Shown piece by piece: positions 14,810-23,810 of a stretch of 34,794 nt of DNA. A program made the position numbers and the translations under genes. The notes under the pieces were generated by a model. The model saw only the letters and a list, made by a program, of their open reading frames with translations, was not told where the DNA came from and did not search any database. Origin of the DNA: Flavobacterium sp. LC2016-23 (lineage in GTDB: Bacteria > Bacteroidota > Bacteroidia > Flavobacteriales > Flavobacteriaceae); assembly GCF_009674775.1 (NCBI RefSeq), contig NZ_WKKE01000035.1:1-34794 (forward strand), read 5' to 3'. How positions within the stretch are numbered: the stretch's first letter is position 1; each line of letters opens with the position of its first letter.

Positions 14810-16561
14810 CTAACCTATAGTATATTTTTTTTCTGTAACCGTAGTGACTGTTTCAGTGGTTACCGTGTCTACAAATCGCCATTCTGCTTCAGAACCGGAG
14901 GCTGTAAATTTAAGATAAGCATAGCCTCGTTTATACAAATTTGCATATTCTAAATCATCGATCAGTACCGAAAATGCCTGTGCCAATTCTATCGCTTTTG
15001 CAGGGTCTGCCGTAATGCCAAGATACGCTTCCAGTCCCGGCGATGAAACAGAACTGCACGCTATTTCAGTACCTATAAAATTCCCCTGCATATCCTTAAG
15101 TTTACCCATCCAGGCATTATGAGTATCTCCGGCCAAAACCACAACATTTTTTCCGGAAAGGATCGCATACAATTGTTCCCTTTCAACAAAATAACCATCC
15201 CAGGCATCCAGATTATAAGGCAAAGTGGTCGTAACTCTCGCAATTTCCTGAGGCGTTAAAGTAGGATCATTTTGCTGATGTCTCATTTTAATCACCACCA
15301 GTTGAGAGATGGCACCGGTAAGAGCCTGCATGGTGGCCGGCTGTGCGCTTCCGTAATAATCCACTTCTGCTAAAACCTGGTTCAAAAGCAGCAGCAGCTC
15401 TGCAGGAATCAGCATTTTTGTCATCAGGATCTGCTGGCCTAATACTTTCCATTTAGCAGTATCTGCACTGATCTGTGATCCCAGCCAGGTCATTTGTTCG
15501 CTTCCGATTAATTTTCTGCTGGTGCTTAACAAATCCGTTCTGAATTTTGTCTGGTCAAAATTTCCGGCATTATCAATATAATCCGCATAACTCATCTGCT
15601 TATCTCTTGCAATCACTCTGGTATCCATCATGTAAAGCGAAAGAATGTTACCGAAATTAAAACTTCTGTAAATTCTAAGATCCTTTCCTGTTTTAAGCGG
15701 AATATATTCGCTGTAGGCCTGAAAAGCAGCCATTTTTCGCATCTGGAAGTCTCCTTCAGACGGCTGATGGTTTTCGGCACCGGATTTATAGGTGTCGTTG
15801 GCAAACTCATGGTCATCCCATACACATATAAAAGGTTTTTTCTGGTGAAGAAGCTGCAGGTTTTTATCTCCCCTGTATTGTCTGTAGCGCTCTCTGTAAT
15901 CACTAAGGTTTATAATTTCCCTGGCGGGTTTATGTTCCCTGCCCAGCGAATTGGTAAAAGGATTGGTGCCGTACTGTCCCGGCGCATATTCGTAAATATA
16001 ATCTCCAAGATGCACCACTACATCGGCATCTGAAGCAGCAATAGCTCCATAGACATTAAAAAGTCCTGCCGGGAAATTAGAACAGGAAACCACCGCCATT
16101 TTTACGTCATTTACAACATCTGTTTTAGAAGGCAGCGTGCGTGTTTCTCCGGTAACCGTTACCTGTTTGGTTTTGACATTGTAAAATCGGTAATAATATT
16201 TGGTATTCGACGCAATATTCTGAACATCTACCGCTACCGTAAAATCATTCGCGGATGATGCCCCCGCCTGCCCTTTTCTTAGTACCTGAGAAAATGTGGC
16301 ATCCTTACTGATCTCCCAGGTAATTTCAGCATCTGAACCTGCTGAATATCGTGTCCAGATAATCACTCCTGTTTCCGTCGGGTCAAAACTGGCTACTCCG
16401 GTCTCAAACCCTTCATTTTTCAGTCCGTCGGGTGCACCGCTGTTTTCCGGTTTATCGTCGTCACTGCAGCTTTCAATAAGGGGCGCGATGAATATTCCTC
16501 CGGCAGCCAAGAATGAATTTCTAAGAAACCTTCTTCTGCCTAAATCATTGTTGTTTTCCAT
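14810..16561 (-). CDS. phoD: Tat-exported PhoD-like alkaline phosphatase/phosphodiesterase
   Basis: A 583-residue PhoD-family metallophosphatase. The N-terminus carries a twin-arginine motif (RRRFLR, 9-14) and a hydrophobic stretch ending LIESC, so it is folded in the cytoplasm and may be anchored as a lipoprotein at C32. An N-terminal Ig-like PhoD_N domain spans about 50-145 (GVASFDPTETGVIIWTRYS). The catalytic domain follows, with V-V-S-C (157-160), HLGDYIYE (184-191), WDDHEFANDTY (248-258), MDTR (312-315) and AGDTHNAW (477-484), giving the expected calcium/iron ligands. It hydrolyses phosphomonoesters or diesters outside the cytoplasm. It is monocistronic, convergent with the beta-helix gene. 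A phosphate-starvation control site was not identified with confidence. Confidence 0.9.
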   Translation of the reverse strand: MENNNDLGRRRFLRNSFLAAGGIFIAPLIESCSDDDKPENSGAPDGLKNEGFETGVASFDPTETGVIIWTRYSAGSDAEITWEISKDATFSQVLRKGQAGASSANDFTVAVDVQNIASNTKYYYRFYNVKTKQVTVTGETRTLPSKTDVVNDVKMAVVSCSNFPAGLFNVYGAIAASDADVVVHLGDYIYEYAPGQYGTNPFTNSLGREHKPAREIINLSDYRERYRQYRGDKNLQLLHQKKPFICVWDDHEFANDTYKSGAENHQPSEGDFQMRKMAAFQAYSEYIPLKTGKDLRIYRSFNFGNILSLYMMDTRVIARDKQMSYADYIDNAGNFDQTKFRTDLLSTSRKLIGSEQMTWLGSQISADTAKWKVLGQQILMTKMLIPAELLLLLNQVLAEVDYYGSAQPATMQALTGAISQLVVIKMRHQQNDPTLTPQEIARVTTTLPYNLDAWDGYFVEREQLYAILSGKNVVVLAGDTHNAWMGKLKDMQGNFIGTEIACSSVSSPGLEAYLGITADPAKAIELAQAFSVLIDDLEYANLYKRGYAYLKFTASGSEAEWRFVDTVTTETVTTVTEKKYTIG

Positions 16562-16915
16562 AAAAAAATTTTTATCTCAAAAAAACAATTTAATCTTACA
16601 ACTCAGGTTACGGCATTTTTACTATTATATTTTGTTAATATTAACAATCTATTTACTATAATAAATTATTGATTGGTTTAAGATTTTTAAAGAGTGTTTA
16701 AGAGAAAAACAATAACCGGAAAGTAAAATCTAGTCAAAAAGCCCCCTGCTCCTGTTCAGTGTAAACCTTATAGTGTAACGAATACGCCTTTATACCTAAT
16801 CCTTAAATTTAATTACAAAAACTAACAAATAACTTACATATAGCTGCACCAGAAACTATTTTTCTTCATGGAAAAAAGATATCTTAGCCGTCAGATTTTA
16901 ATTATAAAACGATTT
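16562..16915. promoter_or_regulatory. Divergent intergenic region with a 16-bp perfect palindrome
   Basis: The region serves both the PhoD-like gene (minus) and the NHL gene (plus). TTGTTAATATTAACAA at 16632-16647 is a perfect palindrome 71-86 bases upstream of the phosphatase ATG, a plausible operator. No exact TAnnTTTG was found in either direction. Confidence 0.4.
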
Positions 16916-19900
16916 ATGATAAAACAACTTTACTCTCTTTTAGCCGTGGCATTGGTTCAGTCGGGCTTTGCACAGGCACCGGCGATCAGTTACGCCACGC
17001 CAAAAACGTATATAGTCGGTATAGCCATAACACCGCTAAACCCTGTTAATACTGGCGGTTTAATTACTTACGGGGCCACAACTACATTTGCGGGAAGCGG
17101 AGAAACTGGCGATACCGACGGCAGTGCTGTTACGGCAAGTTTTGATCGTCCTAACGGGGTCGCCGTTGACGCTGCAGGTAATGTCTATGTGGCCGATACT
17201 TATAACCATACCATAAGAAAAATAACGCCTGCAGGAGTCGTAAGCACACTGGCGGGAAGCGGAACAGCAGGTGCGGCCGACGGCAACGGTGTTGCGGCAA
17301 GTTTTAATCTACCTGGCGGAGTAGCAGTTGATGCTGCCGGCAATTTATATGTGGCGGATACCTCTAATAATAAAATACGAAAAATAACGTCTCAGGGAGT
17401 GGTCACTACGCTGGCAGGAAGCGGAGCAGCTGGCGCTGCCAACGGCACCGGCACTTCGGCAAGTTTTAAATTACCGAACGGACTGGCGGTGGATGCTTAC
17501 GGTACGATCTATGTGGCAGATACCGGTAATCATAAAATAAGAAAAATAACGCCCGACGGCGTGGTGAGCACCTTAGCAGGAAGCGGATCACTCGGTTATG
17601 CAGATGCTTACAGCACTACGGCACAATTTTTTAGTCCTTACGGAGTAGCGGTTGATGCTTTGGGGGTGGTTTATGTAGCCGATAAAAATAACAATAGCAT
17701 ACGAAAGATAGCACTTGACGGAAAGGTGAGCACTTTAGCCGGAAATGGTACATCGGGTGATGTGGATGCTAAAGGCAAACTGGCCCGTTTTTATTATCCG
17801 AAAGGTGTAGCGGTTGATGCTTTGGGTACAGTCTATGTGGCCGATGGCGATAACTATAAGATAAGACAAATAAGCCCTTCAGGTGAGGTGACGACATTAG
17901 CAGGCAGCGGACTTAGAGGTACTGCCGACGATAACGGCGCTGCTGCCAGTTTCTACAACCCTTTTGCAGTAGCACTTGATGCTTTCGGCACCGTTTATGT
18001 GGCCGACACTAATATCAATAAGATCAGAAAGGTAGGTACCGGAGGCTATACCATAACTCCCGCCCTGCCTGCCGGTCTGAGCATCGACAGGATCACCGGA
18101 ACGATTAGCGGTACACCCACTGCCCCAGCTCCTGCAACGGTTTATACCATAACAGCAGCCAATGGTTCGGGGAAAAGTACTTTTGATTGTACTATAGAAA
18201 CAAAAATAGAAGTACCTATTTTCACTTATACTACGCCGCAAAGCTACGAGATCAACAAAGTCATAACCCCTCTGAACCCGATTCATACAGGTGGTCCGGT
18301 TCCTTTGGGGGCCGCGTCTACGCTGTCAGGAACCGGAGTATCCGGCAATACTGACGGCAGTGGTGCTTCGGCAAGTTTTTCTTCTCCATTAGGAGCAGCT
18401 ATGGATGCTTCGGGAAATATTTATGTGGCGGATTACAACAATAACAAAATACGTAAAATAACGCCCGACGGAGTAACGACTACTTTTGCAGGGAGCGGAA
18501 CATACGGTTTTGCAGACGGAAGTGCTGCTACGGCAAGTTTCAGAAGTCCAATAGCGGTAGCGGTAGATGCTTCGGGCAACGTCTATGTGGCAGATAGTGC
18601 TAACCATAGAATACGAAAGATAACGCCCGGAGGAGTAGTGAGCACTCTGGCAGGAAACGGAGTAGTCGATAATGTAAACGGCACCGGTGCTGCGGCACGT
18701 TTCTTTTTCCCAAGCGGAGTTGCGGCAGATGCTGCAGGCAATGTCTATGTAGCGGATACCAATAACCAACTGATTAGAAAGATCACTCCTGAAGGGGTAG
18801 TAAGCTATTTAGCAGGAAGCGGAGTAGTTGGTGACGGCGACTATACCGGTCTTCGTGCCTCTTTTAATTATCCGAGAGGAATAGCGGTCGACGCTTCGGG
18901 TAATGTTTATGTGGGAGACGTTGATAACAATAAAGTAAGAAAGATCACTCCTGCAGGAGCCGTAACTACCCTGGCAGGATACAAAACCTCGGGCGACGTT
19001 AACGGTACCGGTTTTTTGGCACGTTTTGCCCGCCCTTCCGAATTAGCGGTTGATGCTTCGGGTACGGTGTATCTGGCAGACAGAGATAATGGAAAAATTA
19101 AAAAGATCTCTCCGGCCGGAGTGGTCACTACCCTGGCAGGAGGCGGAACAAACGGTGTTCCGGGAGCCAGTTTTTCTTCGCCTGCCGGAGTAGGAGTTGA
19201 TCCTCTGGGCAACATCTATGTGTCTGACGACAATAAAATAACCAAGATAAAGGCAAGTTATACCATCACACCAAAGTTACCGCAAGGACTGTATTTTGAC
19301 GCTTCAACAGGAACTATTAGCGGTACCCCAACCACCGTTACTCCTGCAACAGTCTATACTATAACAGCGACTAATACTTCAGGAATAGGGACCTTTGCTA
19401 TTACCATTGCTACAGTCGGTGCTGAGGATCCGGCGGTATTGACCACTCCAACCAACGTGATTGCGTCCGGAACCACTGCCACCACCACTACCCTGTCGTG
19501 GACAGCTTCAGAAAACACAGGTGCTGTTTCAGGTAAAAAGAAAGAGACAGGAATTATATCGTATGATATCTATAAAGACGGCATACTGTTGGCAACGGTA
19601 ACTGAAACCACGTATACCGTTACGGGTTTAAGTCCTAATACCAAGTATACCTTTACCATTAAAGCAAAAGATACTGCAGGAAACGTTTCAAAAACCAGTC
19701 AGGTGTTTTCTGTGACCACTTTGGCAAATGACCTAGGAACAGGTGATTTCGATAAGAAAGATAGTATCAAACTGTATCCAAACGCCACCACCGGGAATAT
19801 CACCATTGAAAAAAGCGAACTGGACACTGCACAATTGCGTGTTTTTGATGCTCTGGGGCACTTTCTTTTTGCAAAACAGTTAGAAGGGCAATCTACCCGA

Positions 19901-19990
19901 TTGGATATCTCTCATTTACCGATTGGAGTCTATATGTTTCAAATTTCGTTTGACTCGGGAACAGTAACCAAAAAAGTAATTCGAAACTAA
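16916..19990 (+). CDS. Secreted double NHL-propeller protein with type IX sorting domain
   Basis: A 1024-residue protein. The ATG at 16916 is preferred to that at 16868 because it places a proper signal peptide (MIKQLYSLLAVALVQSGFAQ) first. Two blocks of six ~54-residue NHL repeats follow (about residues 65-375 and 455-785 of this start), each unit reading GxADG..ASF..P.GVAVDA.GN.YVADT.N.KIRKITP.G.V.TLAG. Each block probably forms a six-bladed propeller. After each block comes a putative-Ig (He_PIG-like) module with LPxGLxxDxxTGTISGTPT. Then comes a fibronectin type III domain (about 865-950) and a type A type IX sorting domain (SIKLYPNATTGNITI to VIRN). Repetition is also visible at DNA level (162-bp period). 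It is a surface-exposed or secreted binding protein; ligand unknown. Confidence 0.85.
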   Translation: MIKQLYSLLAVALVQSGFAQAPAISYATPKTYIVGIAITPLNPVNTGGLITYGATTTFAGSGETGDTDGSAVTASFDRPNGVAVDAAGNVYVADTYNHTIRKITPAGVVSTLAGSGTAGAADGNGVAASFNLPGGVAVDAAGNLYVADTSNNKIRKITSQGVVTTLAGSGAAGAANGTGTSASFKLPNGLAVDAYGTIYVADTGNHKIRKITPDGVVSTLAGSGSLGYADAYSTTAQFFSPYGVAVDALGVVYVADKNNNSIRKIALDGKVSTLAGNGTSGDVDAKGKLARFYYPKGVAVDALGTVYVADGDNYKIRQISPSGEVTTLAGSGLRGTADDNGAAASFYNPFAVALDAFGTVYVADTNINKIRKVGTGGYTITPALPAGLSIDRITGTISGTPTAPAPATVYTITAANGSGKSTFDCTIETKIEVPIFTYTTPQSYEINKVITPLNPIHTGGPVPLGAASTLSGTGVSGNTDGSGASASFSSPLGAAMDASGNIYVADYNNNKIRKITPDGVTTTFAGSGTYGFADGSAATASFRSPIAVAVDASGNVYVADSANHRIRKITPGGVVSTLAGNGVVDNVNGTGAAARFFFPSGVAADAAGNVYVADTNNQLIRKITPEGVVSYLAGSGVVGDGDYTGLRASFNYPRGIAVDASGNVYVGDVDNNKVRKITPAGAVTTLAGYKTSGDVNGTGFLARFARPSELAVDASGTVYLADRDNGKIKKISPAGVVTTLAGGGTNGVPGASFSSPAGVGVDPLGNIYVSDDNKITKIKASYTITPKLPQGLYFDASTGTISGTPTTVTPATVYTITATNTSGIGTFAITIATVGAEDPAVLTTPTNVIASGTTATTTTLSWTASENTGAVSGKKKETGIISYDIYKDGILLATVTETTYTVTGLSPNTKYTFTIKAKDTAGNVSKTSQVFSVTTLANDLGTGDFDKKDSIKLYPNATTGNITIEKSELDTAQLRVFDALGHFLFAKQLEGQSTRLDISHLPIGVYMFQISFDSGTVTKKVIRN

Positions 19991-20027
19991 ATCATACTTT
20001 AGGGCCGGTCAAAGGGCACTAAAAAAT

Positions 20028-20064
20028 AATAGCCGATTTTCGTAGTGAAAATCGGCTATTTTTA
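20028..20064. terminator. Strong terminator of the NHL gene
   Basis: A 14-bp perfect stem (AATAGCCGATTTTC at 20028-20041, complement at 20047-20060) with a 5-base loop and a T-rich tail. The preceding A run allows it to act also for the convergent gene at 20112. Confidence 0.9.
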
Positions 20065-20111
20065 TATCGTTTTTATGCTGTTGTATTTTTAAAGTGGGAA
20101 TCCCTAATATT

Positions 20112-20672
20112 TTAGGCCGTTAGAGCAGCCATCTGATCCCTTTTCCTGATTTTTTCCACGCCCCTTTCTCTAATGAGTTCCGCGGCATCGAGCATTTTAA
20201 TGACCTGAATATAACATGTCGTCAGGTCAGCGTCAGCATCTTCGGCTTGCGGAGACAAGGACAGGCGGACGATTTCCCTTAGAAAAAATTCAAATGCTTC
20301 AGCCGTTTTTTCATCAAATGCTTTTTGAAATACCCTAAAAGGATTCTCGTATTCTTCCTTCGTCAGGGAAGAAAGCTGAGCTACGATTTCAGAAAGTGAA
20401 GATGCTTTCACTTTCCATTTTTTGCTTTTCTCTCCCAGGCAGTAACAAGCTTTGAGAAAAGAGCTCAGCACCGTATAAAAAACAAAAACACTCGCAGGAT
20501 TGTCCTGTTCGTAAACTTTGCTGGTACCGGTGTAACGTAAGGCTTCATTTAACTGCTGTTTGTAATCATCCAGATCGGCAAAATCAAAAAAGGCATCCAG
20601 AACCTTAAAGGGGTCTTCTGCCACAAACCCAGCCCAAAAGCGGGTATCGAACGCTGTTTTATTTTTTTTCAT
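20112..20672 (-). CDS. Hypothetical helical protein, divergent from Xre copy 2
   Basis: A 186-residue protein, soluble and predicted nearly all helical, with no family I recognise. The N-terminus is MKKNKTAFDTRFWAGF. The middle has DDYKQQLNEALRYTGTSKVY, the C-terminal part has acidic and basic helices, and it ends RKRDQMAALTA. It is transcribed divergently from the Xre regulator at 20854, with 181 bp between them. The same intergenic region and the first bases of this gene are found beside Xre copy 1 (6923-6932), where the rest of the gene is missing. This implies that protein and regulator form one inherited module, with the regulator likely controlling both promoters. Function unknown. Confidence 0.65.
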   Translation of the reverse strand: MKKNKTAFDTRFWAGFVAEDPFKVLDAFFDFADLDDYKQQLNEALRYTGTSKVYEQDNPASVFVFYTVLSSFLKACYCLGEKSKKWKVKASSLSEIVAQLSSLTKEEYENPFRVFQKAFDEKTAEAFEFFLREIVRLSLSPQAEDADADLTTCYIQVIKMLDAAELIRERGVEKIRKRDQMAALTA

Positions 20673-20853
20673 GGTAAAGAGATTTAAAATTCACCAACGA
20701 AGTTCCGTTCTTTCCAAAGGATAATCTATTCAGAATACCGCTATAATATTCTGACAAAAAAGCTGTTTTATGGGATAATTTTTTATCTTTGAAATTCAGG
20801 ATTTTAATCGAAATGGGGTTATCTTTGAGCCTCTAGAAAAATGGATACGCATT
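20673..20853. repeat. Duplicated divergent control region, copy 2
   Basis: Aligns with 6933-7114. Shared segments include ACCAACGAAG, the stretch GCTATAATATTCTGACAAAA, and TTTTATCTTTGAAATTCAGG. Two TATCTTTG boxes (20784-20791, 20820-20827) match TAnnTTTG and point toward the Xre gene. Confidence 0.7.
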
Positions 20854-21258
20854 ATGGAACAGAAAATACATCAGGGAAGAAACGTAAAACGCTTCAGGGA
20901 AATGTTGGGCATCAAACAAGAGGGCTTGGCTTTTGATCTCGGAAACGACTGGAATCAGAAGAAAATCTCGATGCTGGAGCAAAAAGAGGTTATTGAAAAC
21001 GATATACTGGATCAAATTTCACTGGCCTTAAAAATTCCGGTGGAAGCGTTTCAGAATTTTGATGAGGAACAAGCGGTAAATATTATTGCTCATTCTTTTG
21101 ACAACGGTTCAATTGGTTATCAAAAGAATGATACTTGTACATTTAATCCAATTGATAAAATTGTTCAATTGTATGATGAAAAAATTGCGTTGTACGAGCG
21201 TTTGTTGAAGGAAAAGGACGAAATGATGGTAAGGCTTGAGAAATTAATTAATAGATAA
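20854..21258 (+). CDS. Xre-type helix-turn-helix regulator, copy 2
   Basis: A 134-residue paralogue of the regulator at 7115, starting with the same MEQKIHQGRNVKRFREML. Residues 8-70 form the HTH domain (IKQEGLAFDLG, KKISMLEQKEV). Residues 102-134 form the C-terminal coiled coil (EKIALYERLLKEKDEMMVRL). Conservation is high at both ends. The middle (SFDNGSIGYQKNDTCTFN) has diverged from copy 1, which could mean different partner specificity. It is divergent from the 20112 gene and convergent with the RADAR operon, whose last gene ends 153 bp away. A role in controlling the neighbouring defence operon is possible but would have to act at a promoter more than 5 kb away. Confidence 0.8.
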   Translation: MEQKIHQGRNVKRFREMLGIKQEGLAFDLGNDWNQKKISMLEQKEVIENDILDQISLALKIPVEAFQNFDEEQAVNIIAHSFDNGSIGYQKNDTCTFNPIDKIVQLYDEKIALYERLLKEKDEMMVRLEKLINR

Positions 21259-21411
21259 TTTCGGAAAAACTCTTATTCATAATTAAGCATTTTACTTTTT
21301 TTGGTAATCCAGTAAATGTAGATAAAATAGTTTCAAATCTAATTGTAAATTCTTTTAACCTTTAAGTTTTTTTACTCTGGCAATTCAACTTTTTGTATGG
21401 CAATAAGATTG

Positions 21412-23802
21412 TTATTCAAATCTATAAATGCGGCTATCTTCATCTAACCTCTTAATAATACTCATAACCTTTGAATGTGGCATATGGTGCGTATTAAGAA
21501 GAGCACAATAGATATTTGCATATTCATTATAAATATTGGTTGCAAAAATACCAGTATCATCGGAACCCACAACAATTGGGGGGATGCTTTTTCCTTCATC
21601 ATGCCATTTTGCCCAATTAAATAAATGGTAAGTACTAAAATTTTGATGAAAACCTATACGTACATTGCTTGTAGGAAGTGTCTCTATTACAATTTCTTTT
21701 TTAGTCATTTCATTAAGCAGCTCAAGTTGCAATAATTCAACATGTTCTGCCTTGATAATATCAAATGGATCTATTTTTATTATTTTATCAAATTTCTTAC
21801 GGTTATCTAAATTATGATACGCCTCAAAGACTTCGAAAACCTTGTTGCTTGTTCTGGTATCTGCAAAACCTTTATTAACCATGAAAAACCATTCCTCCTC
21901 ATCGTAAACATGCTTAAGCATTACATTTTCCCTGCTCTTGTCTAATGCATGAATTGGACAGCATTGCCTCATTAGCCAAGCTTGCTCCAAGAGGGTTATT
22001 GGATAATGGTCATTGTAGATATTAAAACACATATTATTTACCTCATTTATAATAAACGGAAGTAAGATATGTAATGATTCTATTCTTCTTTTAACAATAA
22101 GATGATAACTAAAAATTAAGTCATCGAGATAATCTCCCTGTTTTACCAAAAGCTCCTTTCCAATAGCGTTTTGCCACTGCCATGGAGACAAACCAGAAGC
22201 AGTAGCATGTCCTATACGGTCTCCTTTTTGCAAATCACAGAAAACAATAGCCTCATAAATAGCCCTCATACCACTTAATATGTGGTAAAAGTCTTCGCCG
22301 GCGTGATATGTAAAATGCTTTACACCTGCTCGACGCATTTTACGAAATACTGGAGCAAATACTTCAGGTGGAGCATCAAATTCACTCGCAGCAGCATCAA
22401 CAGCAACTATCTTTTTTTGATACTTTGAGTAATTTTTCAACAGTAAAGCCAATACATTACCTCTTTGTGCTACTTCATAACGAAGTGCCTTATGTCGTAC
22501 AAAATGATCAGGTTTATTATCTGTTTTTTTTATAAAATGAGCAATCAGCCTTAATTCAGGCATTACAGGAAAAACCCCTATTTCGCTTTCATGCTGTAAG
22601 CTAATATCTTCTTTCATTTTATTCCAACCATTATTAATAGCATCTAAAAATACTATCATTTCATTTTGGGTAGCTTTAGGTGAAAACCTGCCTTCTAGAA
22701 AACGAATGTGCTTTAAGTCATTACCCTGCATTTGATGATAACGACGAAGATATGTTTTCTCACTTTTTTCCCTTAATTCATTTAATGTATGCTTTTGAAA
22801 TTGCTCAAAGCCATTTTGATGTGTTTGTTGTACTAATAAACGATTCGTAAGACCTAAAATAAGAAGGTAAAAATGGAAAAAAACAGCAAGAAGTTCATTT
22901 TTAGTATTACTTATTTCATGAAACATTAAAATATACATAAGACCTTCCACCGACATAAGGCAGGAATGATTATCCTCATATGTAATTAATGACAAAAACG
23001 GATGACGATAACTTCCAGAGAGGTCGGAATCATTACTCAAAAACTCATCTAAAAGCGTATTCCTATCATACTTGTCATATTCATTATCTTTATAAGGATA
23101 CAAATAATAGAAAAAATAATTCCTTAATTTTTGTGCAGCTTTTAGAAGAGTTACATAAGTCAGAGGCTCTAACAAATGAGATTCCTGCTCCATTTGTTCT
23201 TGTACTTTGGAATTTCTAAATCCTTTTTTCAGATCTTCATAAATTCCGTACGGATTAAATAGAAAATCCTGCCATACTTGGTCAGTCTCAAGAGCACCAT
23301 TAAGGTGCATATGAAGATCGTGTAAACCGTTTTGTTGTTTCACATAATATTCAAGCTGTGGAATTCTTGCATGAGGAATTGAAGTATAGCGGGTATTGGG
23401 CAACAGATAATCTTTAAAATATTTATGTCGCTCACTTATATTGTTTTTACAATCGCTATATGTTTTTTTATATAAAAGTGCACATTGCAACAATAGAGGC
23501 GGAATATACGTTATAGTTTCCTGCCAGTTGTTTTGCTGTTCAGATTTTACAAAAACCCTTTTGGCTTCAAGCTCGAGATAAGTATCAGCCATTTTTCCAA
23601 GTCCTTTGATAAAAATATCGGAAAGGGATTCAATATCTTTGAATGTCTCCTCTTGTTCAAGACGATAGAGATGATCAGGTAGAGCTGAATTTTGTCCACG
23701 AGATTTAAGCAACATGCGCCTTTTTACATCATCAAAAGAAGCAAATTTTCCGTGCAAATACTTTCCTAGGGACTCATTGTCAGACAATAAAAATTTAAAC
23801 AT
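21412..23802 (-). CDS. rdrB: RADAR adenosine deaminase RdrB
   Basis: A 796-residue, divergent metal-dependent adenosine deaminase, far longer than the ~350-residue housekeeping enzyme but the right size for RdrB. The amidohydrolase motifs are all present in order: H164-M-H166 (first metal pair, in LHDLHMHLNGALE), VDAAASEFD (468-476), H500-A-G-E503 (metal ligand and catalytic glutamate), I-G-H532-A (catalytic histidine), ETLPTSN (707-713) and S747-D-D749 (final metal ligand). The long segment 180-460 is the family-specific insertion. RdrB assembles with RdrA and deaminates adenosine in RNA, or free (d)ATP, on phage infection; which substrate matters is debated in the literature. It starts 8 bp after the rdrA stop, the same order as in described RADAR loci. 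The catalytic set is intact, so activity is expected. Confidence 0.92.
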   Translation of the reverse strand: MFKFLLSDNESLGKYLHGKFASFDDVKRRMLLKSRGQNSALPDHLYRLEQEETFKDIESLSDIFIKGLGKMADTYLELEAKRVFVKSEQQNNWQETITYIPPLLLQCALLYKKTYSDCKNNISERHKYFKDYLLPNTRYTSIPHARIPQLEYYVKQQNGLHDLHMHLNGALETDQVWQDFLFNPYGIYEDLKKGFRNSKVQEQMEQESHLLEPLTYVTLLKAAQKLRNYFFYYLYPYKDNEYDKYDRNTLLDEFLSNDSDLSGSYRHPFLSLITYEDNHSCLMSVEGLMYILMFHEISNTKNELLAVFFHFYLLILGLTNRLLVQQTHQNGFEQFQKHTLNELREKSEKTYLRRYHQMQGNDLKHIRFLEGRFSPKATQNEMIVFLDAINNGWNKMKEDISLQHESEIGVFPVMPELRLIAHFIKKTDNKPDHFVRHKALRYEVAQRGNVLALLLKNYSKYQKKIVAVDAAASEFDAPPEVFAPVFRKMRRAGVKHFTYHAGEDFYHILSGMRAIYEAIVFCDLQKGDRIGHATASGLSPWQWQNAIGKELLVKQGDYLDDLIFSYHLIVKRRIESLHILLPFIINEVNNMCFNIYNDHYPITLLEQAWLMRQCCPIHALDKSRENVMLKHVYDEEEWFFMVNKGFADTRTSNKVFEVFEAYHNLDNRKKFDKIIKIDPFDIIKAEHVELLQLELLNEMTKKEIVIETLPTSNVRIGFHQNFSTYHLFNWAKWHDEGKSIPPIVVGSDDTGIFATNIYNEYANIYCALLNTHHMPHSKVMSIIKRLDEDSRIYRFE

Positions 23803-23810
23803 TTGTCTTT

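Noticed and set aside
17085..19250. Tandem DNA repeats as a CRISPR or satellite array
   Set aside because: The 162-bp period is explained by in-frame NHL protein repeats.
20854..21258. Xre copy 2 as a component of RADAR
   Set aside because: It is convergent with the operon, far from its promoter, and its paralogue stands beside an unrelated operon.
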